Below, one piece after another: positions 16,859-25,339 of a stretch of DNA of 51,439 nt. The stretch comes from Rhodospirillaceae bacterium Spongia-Bin9 (GTDB lineage: Bacteria > Pseudomonadota > Alphaproteobacteria > Bin65): the NCBI GenBank assembly GCA_900197615.1, contig FZLR01000010.1, forward strand, positions 1-51,439, in the 5' to 3' direction. A program made the translations under genes and the position numbers. Position 1 is the stretch's first letter, and each line of letters opens with the position of its first letter. The notes below the pieces were generated by a model. It was not told where the DNA came from and ran no database searches. It was given only the letters and a program-made list of their open reading frames with translations.

Positions 16859-18886
16859 TCAGGCGGTCAATGTCGAAGGGGCGGGGCGAAAAAAACTTAG
16901 CCCCTCTCCGGCAGCAAACTCCCAAAAAGCTTCGGCGATCCCGTTTCGAGTCAACCCTTCGTGATTGAATAGGTCATGGGCGACGACGAAATGCCCATGC
17001 ACGTCTCGTAGTAGGCTGCCGTCGTCCCTGCATGCATAGACTTTTTCCCCTCTGTTATTTACGCTTTCTATTTGCTGTGTGGCAAAAAAGATATTGTAGT
17101 CATCCACCATAGGACAGAGCATTCCTGCCTCTGGATCGTCGTTCCACTTCTGCACGAACAAGACACTGGTCTTGGTGCCAGTGTGCGGTTTGAACGTGTT
17201 CGGATGCAACCCCACAACGGCAAGAATACGGCAACGTTCCATGATGAACTCGCGTACCCTCCGGTCGGTTGCGTTGTTGAACCGACCCTGCGGTAGCACG
17301 ATGGCCATGCGGCCGCCGGGCTTTAGGAAATCCAGATTGCGTTCAATGAACAACAAGTCGCGTCCGACAGCACGCTCCAGCTTGCCTGTCTTCTTGTGGG
17401 CCAAGTCATAGGAAGACAGCATGTCGGATTGCTTGATGTCGCCCGCGAAAGGCGGATTGGCCATGAGGATGTCGAACTTGAACTGCCGGTAGTCGGCTTG
17501 TCGGCCTCCAGCCCGTTGTCTCCGCAGCCGCCGCCATCCGTCGCCATAGGTATCGGACCAGTCGTCCTGCCTCACGGTTTCGTCCCACTTGGTCCAATCG
17601 AGCGTGTTGAGGTGCAGAACATTGCTCTCGCCATCGCCTGCGATCAGATTGAGGCAGCGAGAGACTCTAACGCTCTTTTCATCGAAGTCGATGGCAAACA
17701 TCTTTTCGCACACATAATCCTCGCAACGCGGAGGCTTGGATTCCATAGTAAGCAGGTAGCTTTCCTCTAGTCCCATATTTGCAATGATTTTTCGCCAGAC
17801 ATGAAACATCGTATGCACGGTGAATCCGGACGATCCACAAGCGGGGTCAATCACAGTTTCATGCTCTTTCGGATCGAGCATCTTAACGCACATATCGATG
17901 ACCCAACGGGGTGTGAAATATTGACCTTTTTCGCCCTTAGACGACTTGTTTACCAAATACTCGAATGCATCGTCGATCACATCGAGATTGGAATTGAACA
18001 GCTTCCATTCTTCAAGTGATGCGACACAAACTTGAAGATGGTCTGGTGAAAGCCGAATTCGTTCATCGTTGAGGAATACGCCGGGCCATTGTTTTTTTGC
18101 GTCGTCGAACAGATTCTGAATCGCTACCTTAAGCTGCGCGGCAGTGTTGCTATTGCGGAAACGAAGTTGAGGATATCGCTCCCGATGATGGGACATCTCG
18201 TCATAGAGCTTGGTAAAGACCAGCTTGAACACTTCCTCGAACACGTCGACGCCCGCGTTCGCAAGAACCTCGTTCTCCATATCGACGATTAGATCGCGAA
18301 GCGACCGAGCCTTAGCCCCTTCGCGCTCGCGTTCCAATTCCTTGTCGATGAGGGTTTGAATGGTCCACGGCTGATTGACGATATCCTCAATCGTCTGGTC
18401 GGCGCGGGGCAAGTGGTGGATGGAAACGAAGTAATTTGGATTCTTACGGTGCCACACTTCGGTCAGAATACCGTTACTCCACATAGCAAGCGGCGCGCCG
18501 GTTGCATGAGCATAAGAGCGTAACTGCTCTTTCCCATCGCGCAGTTTCGGTTGTTTCACCTCGACAATAATGTAAGGGACAGTAGGACGGTCAGCATCGA
18601 ACACTACAATATCCGCACGCTTGGAACTATCCCGCCCGAAAGTGATTGGATATTCGACCGCCAGACGCGATGCCGGATAGCCGTATCGGTCGATCAAGCG
18701 GGATAGCCACAGTTGCCGGGTCCGCTCTTCGGGCGCTAATCGCACTTCCTTGTTGCGAACGAGGCAGGTCACATAGGTAGCGATTTTGCGTCGCACCTCC
18801 TTTTCGAACGTCCGCTCGTCTAGCGCTTGAATCTCCTCGTCTGAGAAAAGGACAAATTCATCAGAACTAACGGCGACCTTGGTCAT
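16859..18886 (-). CDS. PD-(D/E)XK nuclease fused to N6-adenine DNA methyltransferase
   Basis: A 675-residue bifunctional protein. Residues 25-140 form an HsdR-type N-terminal nuclease domain: catalytic D92 in RADIVVFD, E109 and K111 in IIVEVKQP, and the QxxxY motif at Q121-Y125, typical of type I restriction nucleases. Residues 290-600 form a type I-like N6 methyltransferase (HsdM fold): GQYFTPRWV at 321-329, SAM-binding DPACGSSGF at 347-355 and catalytic NPPF at 477-480. No helicase or translocase domain is present. With the S subunit next door this resembles BcgI-like enzymes, where one chain methylates and cuts. GGGAG upstream supports the ATG at 18886. Confidence 0.9.
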   Translation of the reverse strand: MTKVAVSSDEFVLFSDEEIQALDERTFEKEVRRKIATYVTCLVRNKEVRLAPEERTRQLWLSRLIDRYGYPASRLAVEYPITFGRDSSKRADIVVFDADRPTVPYIIVEVKQPKLRDGKEQLRSYAHATGAPLAMWSNGILTEVWHRKNPNYFVSIHHLPRADQTIEDIVNQPWTIQTLIDKELEREREGAKARSLRDLIVDMENEVLANAGVDVFEEVFKLVFTKLYDEMSHHRERYPQLRFRNSNTAAQLKVAIQNLFDDAKKQWPGVFLNDERIRLSPDHLQVCVASLEEWKLFNSNLDVIDDAFEYLVNKSSKGEKGQYFTPRWVIDMCVKMLDPKEHETVIDPACGSSGFTVHTMFHVWRKIIANMGLEESYLLTMESKPPRCEDYVCEKMFAIDFDEKSVRVSRCLNLIAGDGESNVLHLNTLDWTKWDETVRQDDWSDTYGDGWRRLRRQRAGGRQADYRQFKFDILMANPPFAGDIKQSDMLSSYDLAHKKTGKLERAVGRDLLFIERNLDFLKPGGRMAIVLPQGRFNNATDRRVREFIMERCRILAVVGLHPNTFKPHTGTKTSVLFVQKWNDDPEAGMLCPMVDDYNIFFATQQIESVNNRGEKVYACRDDGSLLRDVHGHFVVAHDLFNHEGLTRNGIAEAFWEFAAGEGLSFFRPAPSTLTA

Positions 18887-19195
18887 GTATGCTCCCGTTT
18901 CGGATATCGCCTAGTGCCAGCAGCGACTCATCTGCAACAACATTTTGTGCTGGTTACCTGTACCTTACTTTACGTGCAAGCACGATTCACGCCCCGGCCC
19001 CCGGCACAACATCCACCACCGCCGCATCCCCAACACCGTCCCCCCGCCACGCCACCGTCCGGTCGGGGCCGTCGGCGGCAGGCCGGCGGGGCGCACGATC
19101 GCCGGTGTCATGATACGGTGGGCGGGCAACTCCAATCGCGCGGCGCGGACTGCCTTGCGCGCGGTTCCCTCCAGGCGCAGGCCCAGGAGCACAGG
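18887..19195. other. Island-edge gap between the R-M operon and the LLM oxidoreductase
   Basis: 309 bases without an intact gene. 18887-18986 is AT-rich and should hold the R-M operon promoter on the minus strand; no convincing -35/-10 pair was found. A small inverted repeat, CGTGC-AA-GCACG, lies at 18973-18984. From 18987 the sequence is GC-rich and contains a monooxygenase remnant (listed separately). The last part holds AGGAG at about 19185 for the following gene. Confidence 0.5.
18987..19067 (-). pseudogene. 3' remnant of a second FAD-dependent monooxygenase
   Basis: Read on the minus strand, 26 codons ending in TGA at 18987-18989 give [20 protein letters not shown], then VPGAGA. This aligns with the C-terminus of the intact monooxygenase at 20226-21914 (PDQTVAWRGSDFGDAAGLVD, then VVRGAGGG). 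Upstream of the Pro codon the similarity stops. The remnant abuts the AT-rich island, so a duplicated or ancestral monooxygenase gene was apparently reduced to its tail. Being in the same orientation about 1.2 kb from the intact copy, it could mark a duplication followed by deletion. Confidence 0.65.
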
Positions 19196-20218
19196 ATGAC
19201 GACGTTGTCGATACTCGACCTCGTGCGCGTCACCGAAGGCACGGATGCCCGCGGTGCGCTCGACAATGCCCGCGATCTCGCCGCCCACGCCGAGGGGTGG
19301 GGCTATCGGCGGCTCTGGGTCGCCGAGCATCACAATATGCCGGGCATCGCCAGTGCCGCGACATCCGTCGTCATCGGCCATATCGCGTCCGGGTCGAAGA
19401 CCATCCGGGTCGGGGCCGGCGGCATCATGCTGCCGAACCATTCGCCGCTGGTGATCGCCGAGCAGTTCGGCACGCTGGCGCGCCTGTATCCCGGCCGTAT
19501 CGACCTCGGGCTCGGGCGGGCGCCGGGCACGGACCGGCACACGCTTCAGGCGCTGCGCCGCGCGCCGCAGGCGGCCGAGAACTTTCCCCACGATGTCCTG
19601 GAATTGCAGCATTATCTTGCGCCGCTCCAGCCGGACCAGCGCATTCAGGCGGTTCCTGCCGCCGGCACCGAGGTACCGCTGTGGATACTCGGCTCAAGCG
19701 ATTTCGGCGCGATGCTCGCGGCCGAACTCGGCCTGCCCTATGCGTTCGCATCGCATTTCGCGCCGGAGTTTCTGCTGCCCGCCCTCCGGATATATCGCAG
19801 CCGCTTCAAGCCGTCGGCGCAGCTCGCCGAACCCTATGCAACGGTCGGCGTGAACGTCATCGCCGCAGACAGCGATGCCGAGGCGCGCCGGCTCGCGACG
19901 ACCCAGCAGATGTCCTTCACTAACATGGTTCGCGGCGCCCGCGGGCTGAGCCGTCCGCCGATCGACGATATCGAGGGCTATTGGTCGCCGGCGGAGAAAG
20001 CGCACGCGATGAGGATGCTTGCCCGCTCTATCGTCGGTTCCCGGGACACGGTGCGCGCGGGTCTCGATGCCCTCCTCGCCGAGACCGGCGCGAATGAACT
20101 GACGATCGTGTCGGATGTCTACGATCACGCGGCGCGGCTGCGCTCTTTCGAGCTGATTGCCGCGGCCGGAAGAGACGTTTCCGCCCACCGGGCGGGCCGA
20201 CCGGGCATTGCAGTCTGA
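19196..20218 (+). CDS. LLM-class flavin-dependent oxidoreductase (bacterial luciferase-like)
   Basis: A 340-residue TIM-barrel oxidoreductase of the luciferase-like monooxygenase group, using reduced flavin. Family marks are [22 protein letters not shown] at the start, [23 protein letters not shown], the [44 protein letters not shown] block and [27 protein letters not shown]. These fit the MsnO8/YhbW-like subgroup. The ATG at 19196 with AGGAG upstream is chosen; the open frame continues upstream across the island edge but is not conserved. No flavin reductase is adjacent. The substrate is unknown. Confidence 0.9.
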   Translation: MTTLSILDLVRVTEGTDARGALDNARDLAAHAEGWGYRRLWVAEHHNMPGIASAATSVVIGHIASGSKTIRVGAGGIMLPNHSPLVIAEQFGTLARLYPGRIDLGLGRAPGTDRHTLQALRRAPQAAENFPHDVLELQHYLAPLQPDQRIQAVPAAGTEVPLWILGSSDFGAMLAAELGLPYAFASHFAPEFLLPALRIYRSRFKPSAQLAEPYATVGVNVIAADSDAEARRLATTQQMSFTNMVRGARGLSRPPIDDIEGYWSPAEKAHAMRMLARSIVGSRDTVRAGLDALLAETGANELTIVSDVYDHAARLRSFELIAAAGRDVSAHRAGRPGIAV

Positions 20219-20225
20219 CGGGATA

Positions 20226-21914
20226 TCACCCGCCGCCGGCGCCCCTTACAACATCGACCAGCCCCGCAGCATCCCCGAAATCGCTGCCCCGCCACGCCAC
20301 CGTCTGGTCGGGGCGGATAAGGGCGTAATCGGCCTCGTAGAGATCGCGCAGGGCCGGATCGCCGGGGGCAACGTGGGTCAGCGGCAGGCCGGCGCTGCGG
20401 GCCGCCTCCAGCATCGGCGCGGCGCGGTCCGGATCGCGACCGAGGTCGAGCAGGGTGAATTCGAAGCCGAAGCGGTCGTAGAGCGACGAACCGTCGGCGA
20501 GCCAGGCGTGGGGCGGGCGGCCGCCGGGGCAGGCGGTCGGGACGTATTCGTTCGGCCGGTCCGGCGGCGGCGCCGTGCCGTCGGGCAAAATCGCCGGCGA
20601 GCCGTCGATGCGCGTGCCGAAGGTGATGCCGGGGATGTTGAACTCGCGCCGTCCGTGGTCCTCGAAATAGGCGCCGGCCTCGGCGCGTAAGGCTTCGCCT
20701 TCCGGCGACGCCTCTTCCAGCTTCGGGTCGGGGATGAAGTTACCCAGGGAATCGGCAAAAGCGCGGGCATAGCCGGTGTTGCGCACCGCCGCCGGCTTGC
20801 GCTCAAGCTCGTAGGAATCGAGCAGGCCGGGGCCGCCCCAGCCCTTCACGACCGCCGCCAGCTTCCAGCCCAGGTTGACCGCGTCCTCGACCGCCGTGTT
20901 ATAGCCGAGGCCGCCCATCGGCGTGAACAGGTGGGCGGCGTCGCCGGCGAGGAACAGCCGGCCCCCGGAATTTCCGGGCCGGAAACGCTCGGCAACCAGG
21001 GCAAAGCCGGCGGTCCAGGAGGCGCGGAACAGGATCTCGAAATCGATTTCCCGGCCCATGCAGTCGGCGAACATGCGCCGGACGTCGCTGTCGGTGAGCG
21101 CCGCTTCGTCCTCGCCCGCCAGGAGCTGGGTGTGGAAGACGAACTCCGAGGCGCCGTCGAGCGCGATCGTGAAGCTGCGCCGGGCGTGGTGGACGTTGAC
21201 ATGCATCCAGCCCGGCGGGCCGCTCATGGCCGATCTGACGGCCGCGCTGCGCAGGTGGACGGCGTGCATGCGGCCGCCGGCAAAGTTGCGCTGCACGCCG
21301 GCTTCGCCCTCGTAGCGCACGCCCAGATGCTTGCGCACCAGGCTGCCGGGGCCGTCGCAGCCGACCAGAAAGCGGGCCGAGGCTTCGAAGGTCTTGCCGC
21401 CGTGTTCGACCGTGGCCGTCGCCCGCGCGCCGTCGTCCCGCACCGCGACGACCTCGTGCTCATAGTGCAGCGTTACCGACGGCAGGGCGGCGGCGTGACG
21501 CTGCAACACCCGCTCGACATACATCTGCGAGACCCGGTGGGGCAGTTCGGCGGCGCTCCACGAGCCGGTGAGCCGCTTCGGCAGTTCGGCGGCCTGGCGC
21601 GCCGTCGGCAGGCGGAAGCGCGCCAGTTCGTAGCCGGCATAGGTCGTGTAGTAGACGATGTCGGTCGGGTGGTCCGGCGGCAGGCCGAGTCGCCGGATTT
21701 CGCCGGCGAAACCGAGCCGCCGGAAATGCTCCATCGTGCGCGCCTGGGTGGCGTTGGCCTGGGGGCTGAAGGAATCCGCCCGGTCGTCGTCGAACAGCGC
21801 CACGGCGACGCCGCGCCGCCCGAGCTCGATGGCGAGCATCAACCCCGCCGGCCCGCCGCCGGCGATAATGACGTCCGTATCGGGCAACTGCGGGGTGAGG
21901 CGGGATTCGTGCAA
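20226..21914 (-). CDS. FAD-dependent aromatic monooxygenase (PheA/TfdB type)
   Basis: A 562-residue flavoprotein. The N-terminal Rossmann motif is DVIIAGGGPAGLMLAIELGRRG, with FDDDRADS as the adenine-ribose segment; the second FAD motif is LFLAGDAAHLFTPMGGLGYNTAVEDAVNLGWKLA, and FLVGCDGPGSLVRK is the conserved DG motif. The C-terminal 150 residues form the thioredoxin-like domain of phenol hydroxylase-type enzymes. These proteins hydroxylate phenols and polyketide-like aromatics with NAD(P)H. Translation seems to start at TTG 21914, since no ATG or GTG is available in frame upstream of the Rossmann motif. A remnant of a second copy lies at 18987-19067. Confidence 0.9.
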   Translation of the reverse strand: MHESRLTPQLPDTDVIIAGGGPAGLMLAIELGRRGVAVALFDDDRADSFSPQANATQARTMEHFRRLGFAGEIRRLGLPPDHPTDIVYYTTYAGYELARFRLPTARQAAELPKRLTGSWSAAELPHRVSQMYVERVLQRHAAALPSVTLHYEHEVVAVRDDGARATATVEHGGKTFEASARFLVGCDGPGSLVRKHLGVRYEGEAGVQRNFAGGRMHAVHLRSAAVRSAMSGPPGWMHVNVHHARRSFTIALDGASEFVFHTQLLAGEDEAALTDSDVRRMFADCMGREIDFEILFRASWTAGFALVAERFRPGNSGGRLFLAGDAAHLFTPMGGLGYNTAVEDAVNLGWKLAAVVKGWGGPGLLDSYELERKPAAVRNTGYARAFADSLGNFIPDPKLEEASPEGEALRAEAGAYFEDHGRREFNIPGITFGTRIDGSPAILPDGTAPPPDRPNEYVPTACPGGRPPHAWLADGSSLYDRFGFEFTLLDLGRDPDRAAPMLEAARSAGLPLTHVAPGDPALRDLYEADYALIRPDQTVAWRGSDFGDAAGLVDVVRGAGGG

Positions 21915-22018
21915 GGAACGGGTTCTCTTCAGGGTGGAATTCGCAGATATTGTTTTGTGGTTTTAACGGCCGGACCAGAGGCGCGCCTGTTCCGGTGTGG
22001 GCGCCGGAAGGAATCAGC

Positions 22019-23305
22019 ATGATTTGCCGGACTACGACAACATCCCTTCTCGTCGTCGGGGCCCTGTCGTTCGCTCTCGCCGCCCTGGCACCGCCGCCGG
22101 CCGCCGGCGCGGAAGCCTGCGCCGGTTTTATCCACCCGTTAGGCCGCGCCGAATCCTTCTGGCGGAAGGCCGGGGCAGAGCGCGTGCAGTCCTGCATCGC
22201 ACAGCTCGGTGCAGCGGCGCGCAGCAAGAGCCAGCAACTGACCCCGTTGCATCTGGCCGCCCTGTTCAGCGGCAACCCGGCGGGCGTTTCGGCGCTTCTG
22301 CAAGCCGGCGCCGATTCCAACGCCGGGGCCAAGGGCGGTTTCGCGCCGCTCCATCTCGCGGCTCAGTCCGGCCGCAGCCCGGCGGTCGTCGCAACCCTGC
22401 TGGAAGCCGGCGCCGATCCCAACGGCAAGACCGAGAAGGGATTTTCGCCGCTGCATCTCGCTGCGGAGTACAACCGCCAATCCGGGATCGTCGCGGTATT
22501 GCTGAAGGGCGGCGCCGATCCCAACGACGGGATAAGAGGCGGGTTCACGCCGTTGCATATCGCCGCTCAGCATAACCGCAACCCGGCGGTTATCGCGGAA
22601 CTCGTAAACGGCGGCGCAAGACCCGACGCCAGGACCGGGAAGGGTGTGACCCCCTTGCATCTGGCAGCGATTTTCAGCCGCGCTCCGGCGGTCGTCGCGG
22701 CGCTGGTGAAGGGCGGCGCCGAGCCGAACGCGAAGATCAAGGCCGGCGCGACACCGCTGCATCTGGCGGCCCGCCGAAACAGCAACCCGGCAATTGTCAT
22801 GGCCCTGCTGAACGGCGGCGCGGATCCGAAGATTACGGTCAAAGGAAAGACAGCGTTCGACTTCGGGAGGAACAACAAGAAGCTGGCCGGCAGCGCCGCC
22901 TATCGCCGGCTAAAAGATGCGCACGACAAGTCGGCAGCGGCGCGGCAGTCGGCCCGGAAAAAGGCGGACACGAAATCGCGAACTCCGGGTACGTCCAAGG
23001 CCGCCCGAGAGCCGGTATCGTGGCGCGGCGCCTGCATCGTCGGCAAGGACCTGAAGCCGGGCGAGGGCTGCAGGATACCGGGCGGCGGCGAATTCAAGGT
23101 CGCGTCCGACGGATGCGTCCGCAGTATACCCGATATCCCGCGCGGCTCGCCGAAGGAAAAGGTCAAAATGTCGATGGGCGGATTTAGCGTATCCGTCCGG
23201 AACGGAAAGTCCTCGACATGCATCCGCGGCCATTTGCGATTGGGCAAGTTCGCGGCCAGAAGGCAGGCGGAAACATCTTCCTGGAAAATCGAGGCGTTGC
23301 CCTGA
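22019..23305 (+). CDS. Secreted ankyrin-repeat protein
   Basis: A 428-residue protein with a Sec signal peptide (residues 1-31, hydrophobic core LLVVGALSFALAALAPPPAAG). A linker with two Cys follows, then six ankyrin repeats at residues 75-277 and a partial seventh. A basic low-complexity linker (DKSAAARQSARKKADTKS) joins a C-terminal domain of about 95 residues with Cys pairs (GACIVGKDLKPGEGCRIPGG), which I do not recognise. Ankyrin repeats bind proteins; a periplasmic or exported binding role is likely. GGAAGGA upstream supports the ATG at 22019. It is divergent from the monooxygenase and not part of an obvious operon. Confidence 0.85.
   Translation: MICRTTTTSLLVVGALSFALAALAPPPAAGAEACAGFIHPLGRAESFWRKAGAERVQSCIAQLGAAARSKSQQLTPLHLAALFSGNPAGVSALLQAGADSNAGAKGGFAPLHLAAQSGRSPAVVATLLEAGADPNGKTEKGFSPLHLAAEYNRQSGIVAVLLKGGADPNDGIRGGFTPLHIAAQHNRNPAVIAELVNGGARPDARTGKGVTPLHLAAIFSRAPAVVAALVKGGAEPNAKIKAGATPLHLAARRNSNPAIVMALLNGGADPKITVKGKTAFDFGRNNKKLAGSAAYRRLKDAHDKSAAARQSARKKADTKSRTPGTSKAAREPVSWRGACIVGKDLKPGEGCRIPGGGEFKVASDGCVRSIPDIPRGSPKEKVKMSMGGFSVSVRNGKSSTCIRGHLRLGKFAARRQAETSSWKIEALP
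22241..22849 (+). repeat. Six tandem ankyrin repeat units, about 102 bp each
   Basis: Units of 34 residues (the last has 33) each follow TPLHLAAxxxxNPAxVxALLxxGADPN with a short linker of seven to eight residues. The spacing is unusually regular and the units are closely similar, suggesting recent internal duplication or homogenisation. Unit starts in the protein are about residues 75, 109, 143, 177, 211 and 245. Confidence 0.85.
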
Positions 23306-23308
23306 GCG

Positions 23309-23326
23309 CTGCCGACAGGCCGGCAG
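23309..23326. terminator. Hairpin between convergent ankyrin and VOC genes
   Basis: CTGCCG and CGGCAG form a perfect 6-bp stem around ACAGGC, 3 bases after the ankyrin gene stop and 25 bases from the stop of the convergent VOC gene. There is no T-run, so its role as a bidirectional terminator is only possible. Confidence 0.3.
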
Positions 23327-23351
23327 TTCCTGTACCGCACAAGGCCGCATC

Positions 23352-23813
23352 CTATCCTTCAGGCGCCATACCCTTTTTCGCGAGTTCCCCGATCGCGTTC
23401 GGCGTCTTTTTCAGATGGCCGAGGCCCATGCCGTTCAGGACATGGTCGGCCTTGGTGTATTGGATGTTGGTGTAGGTCGTGAGCTCGACGCGGTTGCCCC
23501 ACGGGTCGAGGAAATCGGTGAAGCGGGTATCGAGCAGTTCGACACCCATCTCCTTCAGCCGCTCAATGGCGAGCGGCTTGTCGTCGACCGCGATGCCGAA
23601 ATGCCGCCCCTCGTCCGGCCCCTGGCGCCGGCCGGTCATAAAGTTGATGAACTGGTCGCCGAAATAGATGAAGGCGGCCGTCTCGCTCTGGGACGAGACC
23701 TCGAAATCGAGGAAGCCGCGGTAGAAATCCAGCGCCTCCTGGATGTCGCCGACCTCGAGCGCGATATGGTTGATGCCGACGGGCCGGGCCCTGGGCGTTG
23801 CGGATTGTGTCAT
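23352..23813 (-). CDS. VOC (glyoxalase/dioxygenase fold) family protein
   Basis: A 153-residue single-domain member of the vicinal oxygen chelate superfamily. The beta-alpha-beta-beta-beta units show INHIALEVGDIQEALDFYRGFLDFEV, then GRHFGIAVDDKPLAIERLKEMGVEL and WGNRVELTTYTNI. Candidate metal ligands are the His of NHIALEV, the His of GRHFGIAV and the Glu of RVELT, so an active metal site is possible. VOC proteins include glyoxalases, extradiol dioxygenases and resistance proteins; the activity cannot be told from the sequence. The ATG at 23813 is the only start giving a compact domain. Confidence 0.85.
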   Translation of the reverse strand: MTQSATPRARPVGINHIALEVGDIQEALDFYRGFLDFEVSSQSETAAFIYFGDQFINFMTGRRQGPDEGRHFGIAVDDKPLAIERLKEMGVELLDTRFTDFLDPWGNRVELTTYTNIQYTKADHVLNGMGLGHLKKTPNAIGELAKKGMAPEG

Positions 23814-24062
23814 GCCGTTCTCCGGGTTTCGCAGCGCCGGCCGCCCGATGCCGGCAGGGACTGGCCCGGAGATGGGGGCTGACCGCCGCGGGACAAGGGG
23901 CGAAGGCTGCGGCGAGGAGCGGTCGTTGCGGTCAGGAGGAAGACAGGGTGCGCTTGCTGCCGTCCCAGCACGCGCCGGAGACACACCGGCATTTGCCGCG
24001 GCGAGCGCCGGCGGATAGATTGTGCCGCAACCTGACCATCGAACCCCGCACCCCACACCCCC

Positions 24063-24884
24063 ATGACCAGCCATTCCCGCTATTGGGCCGACCATACGAC
24101 CGAGGAGTTCGCCGACTTCGACCCGGCGGCGACCGTCGTGCTGCTGCCGGTCGCGGCGACCGAGCAGCACGGGCCGCACCTGCCGGTTTCCGTCGACCAC
24201 GACATCTGCACGGCGCTGGTCGAGCGGCTGGTTGCGCGGCTGCCGGTCAAGGTGCCCTTGCTCGTGCTGCCGGCCCTGCCGGTCGGCGTCAGCATCGAGC
24301 ACGGCGATTTTCCCGGCACCCTCAGCCTGTCGGCGGAGACCATGATCGCCGTGCTGATGGAGCTGGCCGGCGGCGTCGCGGCAGCGGGCTTCCGCAAGCT
24401 CGCCCTGCTCAACTGCCACGGCGGCAACCCGGCGGTGCTCGACATCGTCGCCCACAAATTGCGCCGCAAGCACGAATTGCTGGTCTTCCCGCTCAACGGC
24501 TATCGCTACTGGCAGGCCGAGAGCCATTTCGGCGTCCACGAGGCGGCCCACGGCATCCATGGCGGCGCGGCGGAAACCTCGATCATGCAGGCGATCCGGC
24601 CCGGCGAGGTTCGCGCCGGCAAGGTGCAGCGCTTCGCCTCGCGCTCCGAGGACATGGCGCAGGCCTACGCCCATCTGCGCCCGTTCGGCCGCACGGCCGG
24701 CTTCGGCTGGCAGACCCAGGACCTCAACCCCGCCGGCGCGGTCGGCGACGCCACGCTGGCCAGCCCGGAGACCGGCACGCGCCTGCTCGACGAGGCGACG
24801 GAAGTGCTGGTCCAGGTCGTCAGCGAGATCGGCAGCCTGCCGCTGGACGTTATCGATAGCTGGCCGGAGCCGGCGGGGGAGTGA
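24063..24884 (+). CDS. Creatininase-family amidohydrolase
   Basis: A 273-residue protein with the metal-binding motifs of the creatininase family: LPVAATEQHGPHLPVSVDHDI near residue 30, ISIEHGDFPGTLSLS in the form VSIEHGDFPGTLSLS, LLNCHGGNPAVLDIVA near residue 117 and GIHGGAAETSIM near residue 160. The family includes creatinine amidohydrolase, the mycofactocin peptidase MftE and riboflavin or F420 pathway amide hydrolases; no mycofactocin genes are present here, so a generic cyclic-amide hydrolase is the safest call. It stands alone, divergent from the VOC gene. Confidence 0.9.
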   Translation: MTSHSRYWADHTTEEFADFDPAATVVLLPVAATEQHGPHLPVSVDHDICTALVERLVARLPVKVPLLVLPALPVGVSIEHGDFPGTLSLSAETMIAVLMELAGGVAAAGFRKLALLNCHGGNPAVLDIVAHKLRRKHELLVFPLNGYRYWQAESHFGVHEAAHGIHGGAAETSIMQAIRPGEVRAGKVQRFASRSEDMAQAYAHLRPFGRTAGFGWQTQDLNPAGAVGDATLASPETGTRLLDEATEVLVQVVSEIGSLPLDVIDSWPEPAGE

Positions 24885-24928
24885 AGGCTCGCAAATTCCC
24901 GCATTGCCGCCCCGGCCCGACACCCAAC

Positions 24929-25042
24929 CGTCATTTCGACCGGAACGGTCCGCAGGACCGTGGAGTGGAGAAATCTGTACTTCGCCGGGCGCTGCCGCAC
25001 GCACCGCTGCCGGGCGTCGGCAGAGCGCAGGGTAGATTTCTC
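24929..25042. repeat. Dispersed palindromic repeat, copy 1
   Basis: The element begins CGTCATTTCGACCG, has an internal 7-bp stem (ACGGTCC-GCA-GGACCGT), then GAGAAATCT at 24968-24976, and ends with the inverted copy AGATTTCTC at 25034-25042. Copies 2 (34167) and 3 (46298) share the exact 14-base start. The right-hand inverted copy of the first 14 bases is missing here, and the element stops at the break in a nucleotidyltransferase gene. Confidence 0.65.
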
Positions 25043-25155
25043 GTATCTTCGGCGTCGCCCCTCGCCATGGACCCGAACACCCGGACGTCGCCGACACCGT
25101 GGCGTTCGGCGAGCGCGAGAATCTCGGCGCGGTGGGTTTCGATCAGCGGATGCAT
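25042..25155 (-). pseudogene. Truncated minimal nucleotidyltransferase (MNT-type antitoxin)
   Basis: From ATG at 25155 the minus strand encodes MHPLIETHRAEILALAERHG, then VGDVRVFGSMARGDAEDT, after which the frame runs into the palindromic repeat. VxxVRVFGSMARGDA is the GSxARG start of the nucleotidyltransferase fold found in MNT proteins, antitoxins of HEPN/MNT pairs. The catalytic DxD that should follow within about 10 residues is lost. The gene is therefore a 38-codon remnant, cut where the repeat begins. No HEPN partner is left next to it. Confidence 0.7.
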
Positions 25156-25339
25156 CGCAACCTCTCTATGTTCCGCGCGCAGGCCCGGACCAGCCGGCAT
25201 CGTCGCGCCCCGACGGCTCCCAACCGCTACATGTATAGGCATGGGCGCCGGAGTCCGGCTGTCGGGGCCCGCGGATGTCGTTTTACCGGAAAACCGGCCG
25301 TCCTGCGCTATGATCGACGCGAGCCGCGCCCGCCAGACC

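Larger units (their letters stand above)
14514..18986. other. AT-rich restriction-modification/HEPN defence island
   Basis: The stretch differs clearly in base composition from both flanks. By hand count, 15541-15600 has 21 G+C of 60, while 13561-13620 in the adjacent gene has 39 of 60. It holds three minus-strand genes (18886-16859, 16850-15429, 15429-14638) and short flanks. The left edge lies just after the M20 hydrolase stop at 14513. The right edge lies near 18986, immediately beside the stop codon of a monooxygenase remnant. No integrase, tRNA or direct repeat was found at the edges. It was probably acquired by horizontal transfer. Confidence 0.75.

Noticed and set aside
16820-16925. 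ATG 16925 or ATG 16820 as the start of the specificity gene
   Set aside because: ATG 16925 overlaps the methylase by 67 bases; ATG 16820 drops EGLEVSIVS, which looks coding. TTG 16850 was preferred, without certainty.
25042-25242. Intact small protein of about 100 residues on the minus strand
   Set aside because: Only the first 38 codons after ATG 25155 resemble a protein family; the rest is translation of the palindromic repeat, so it is called a remnant.
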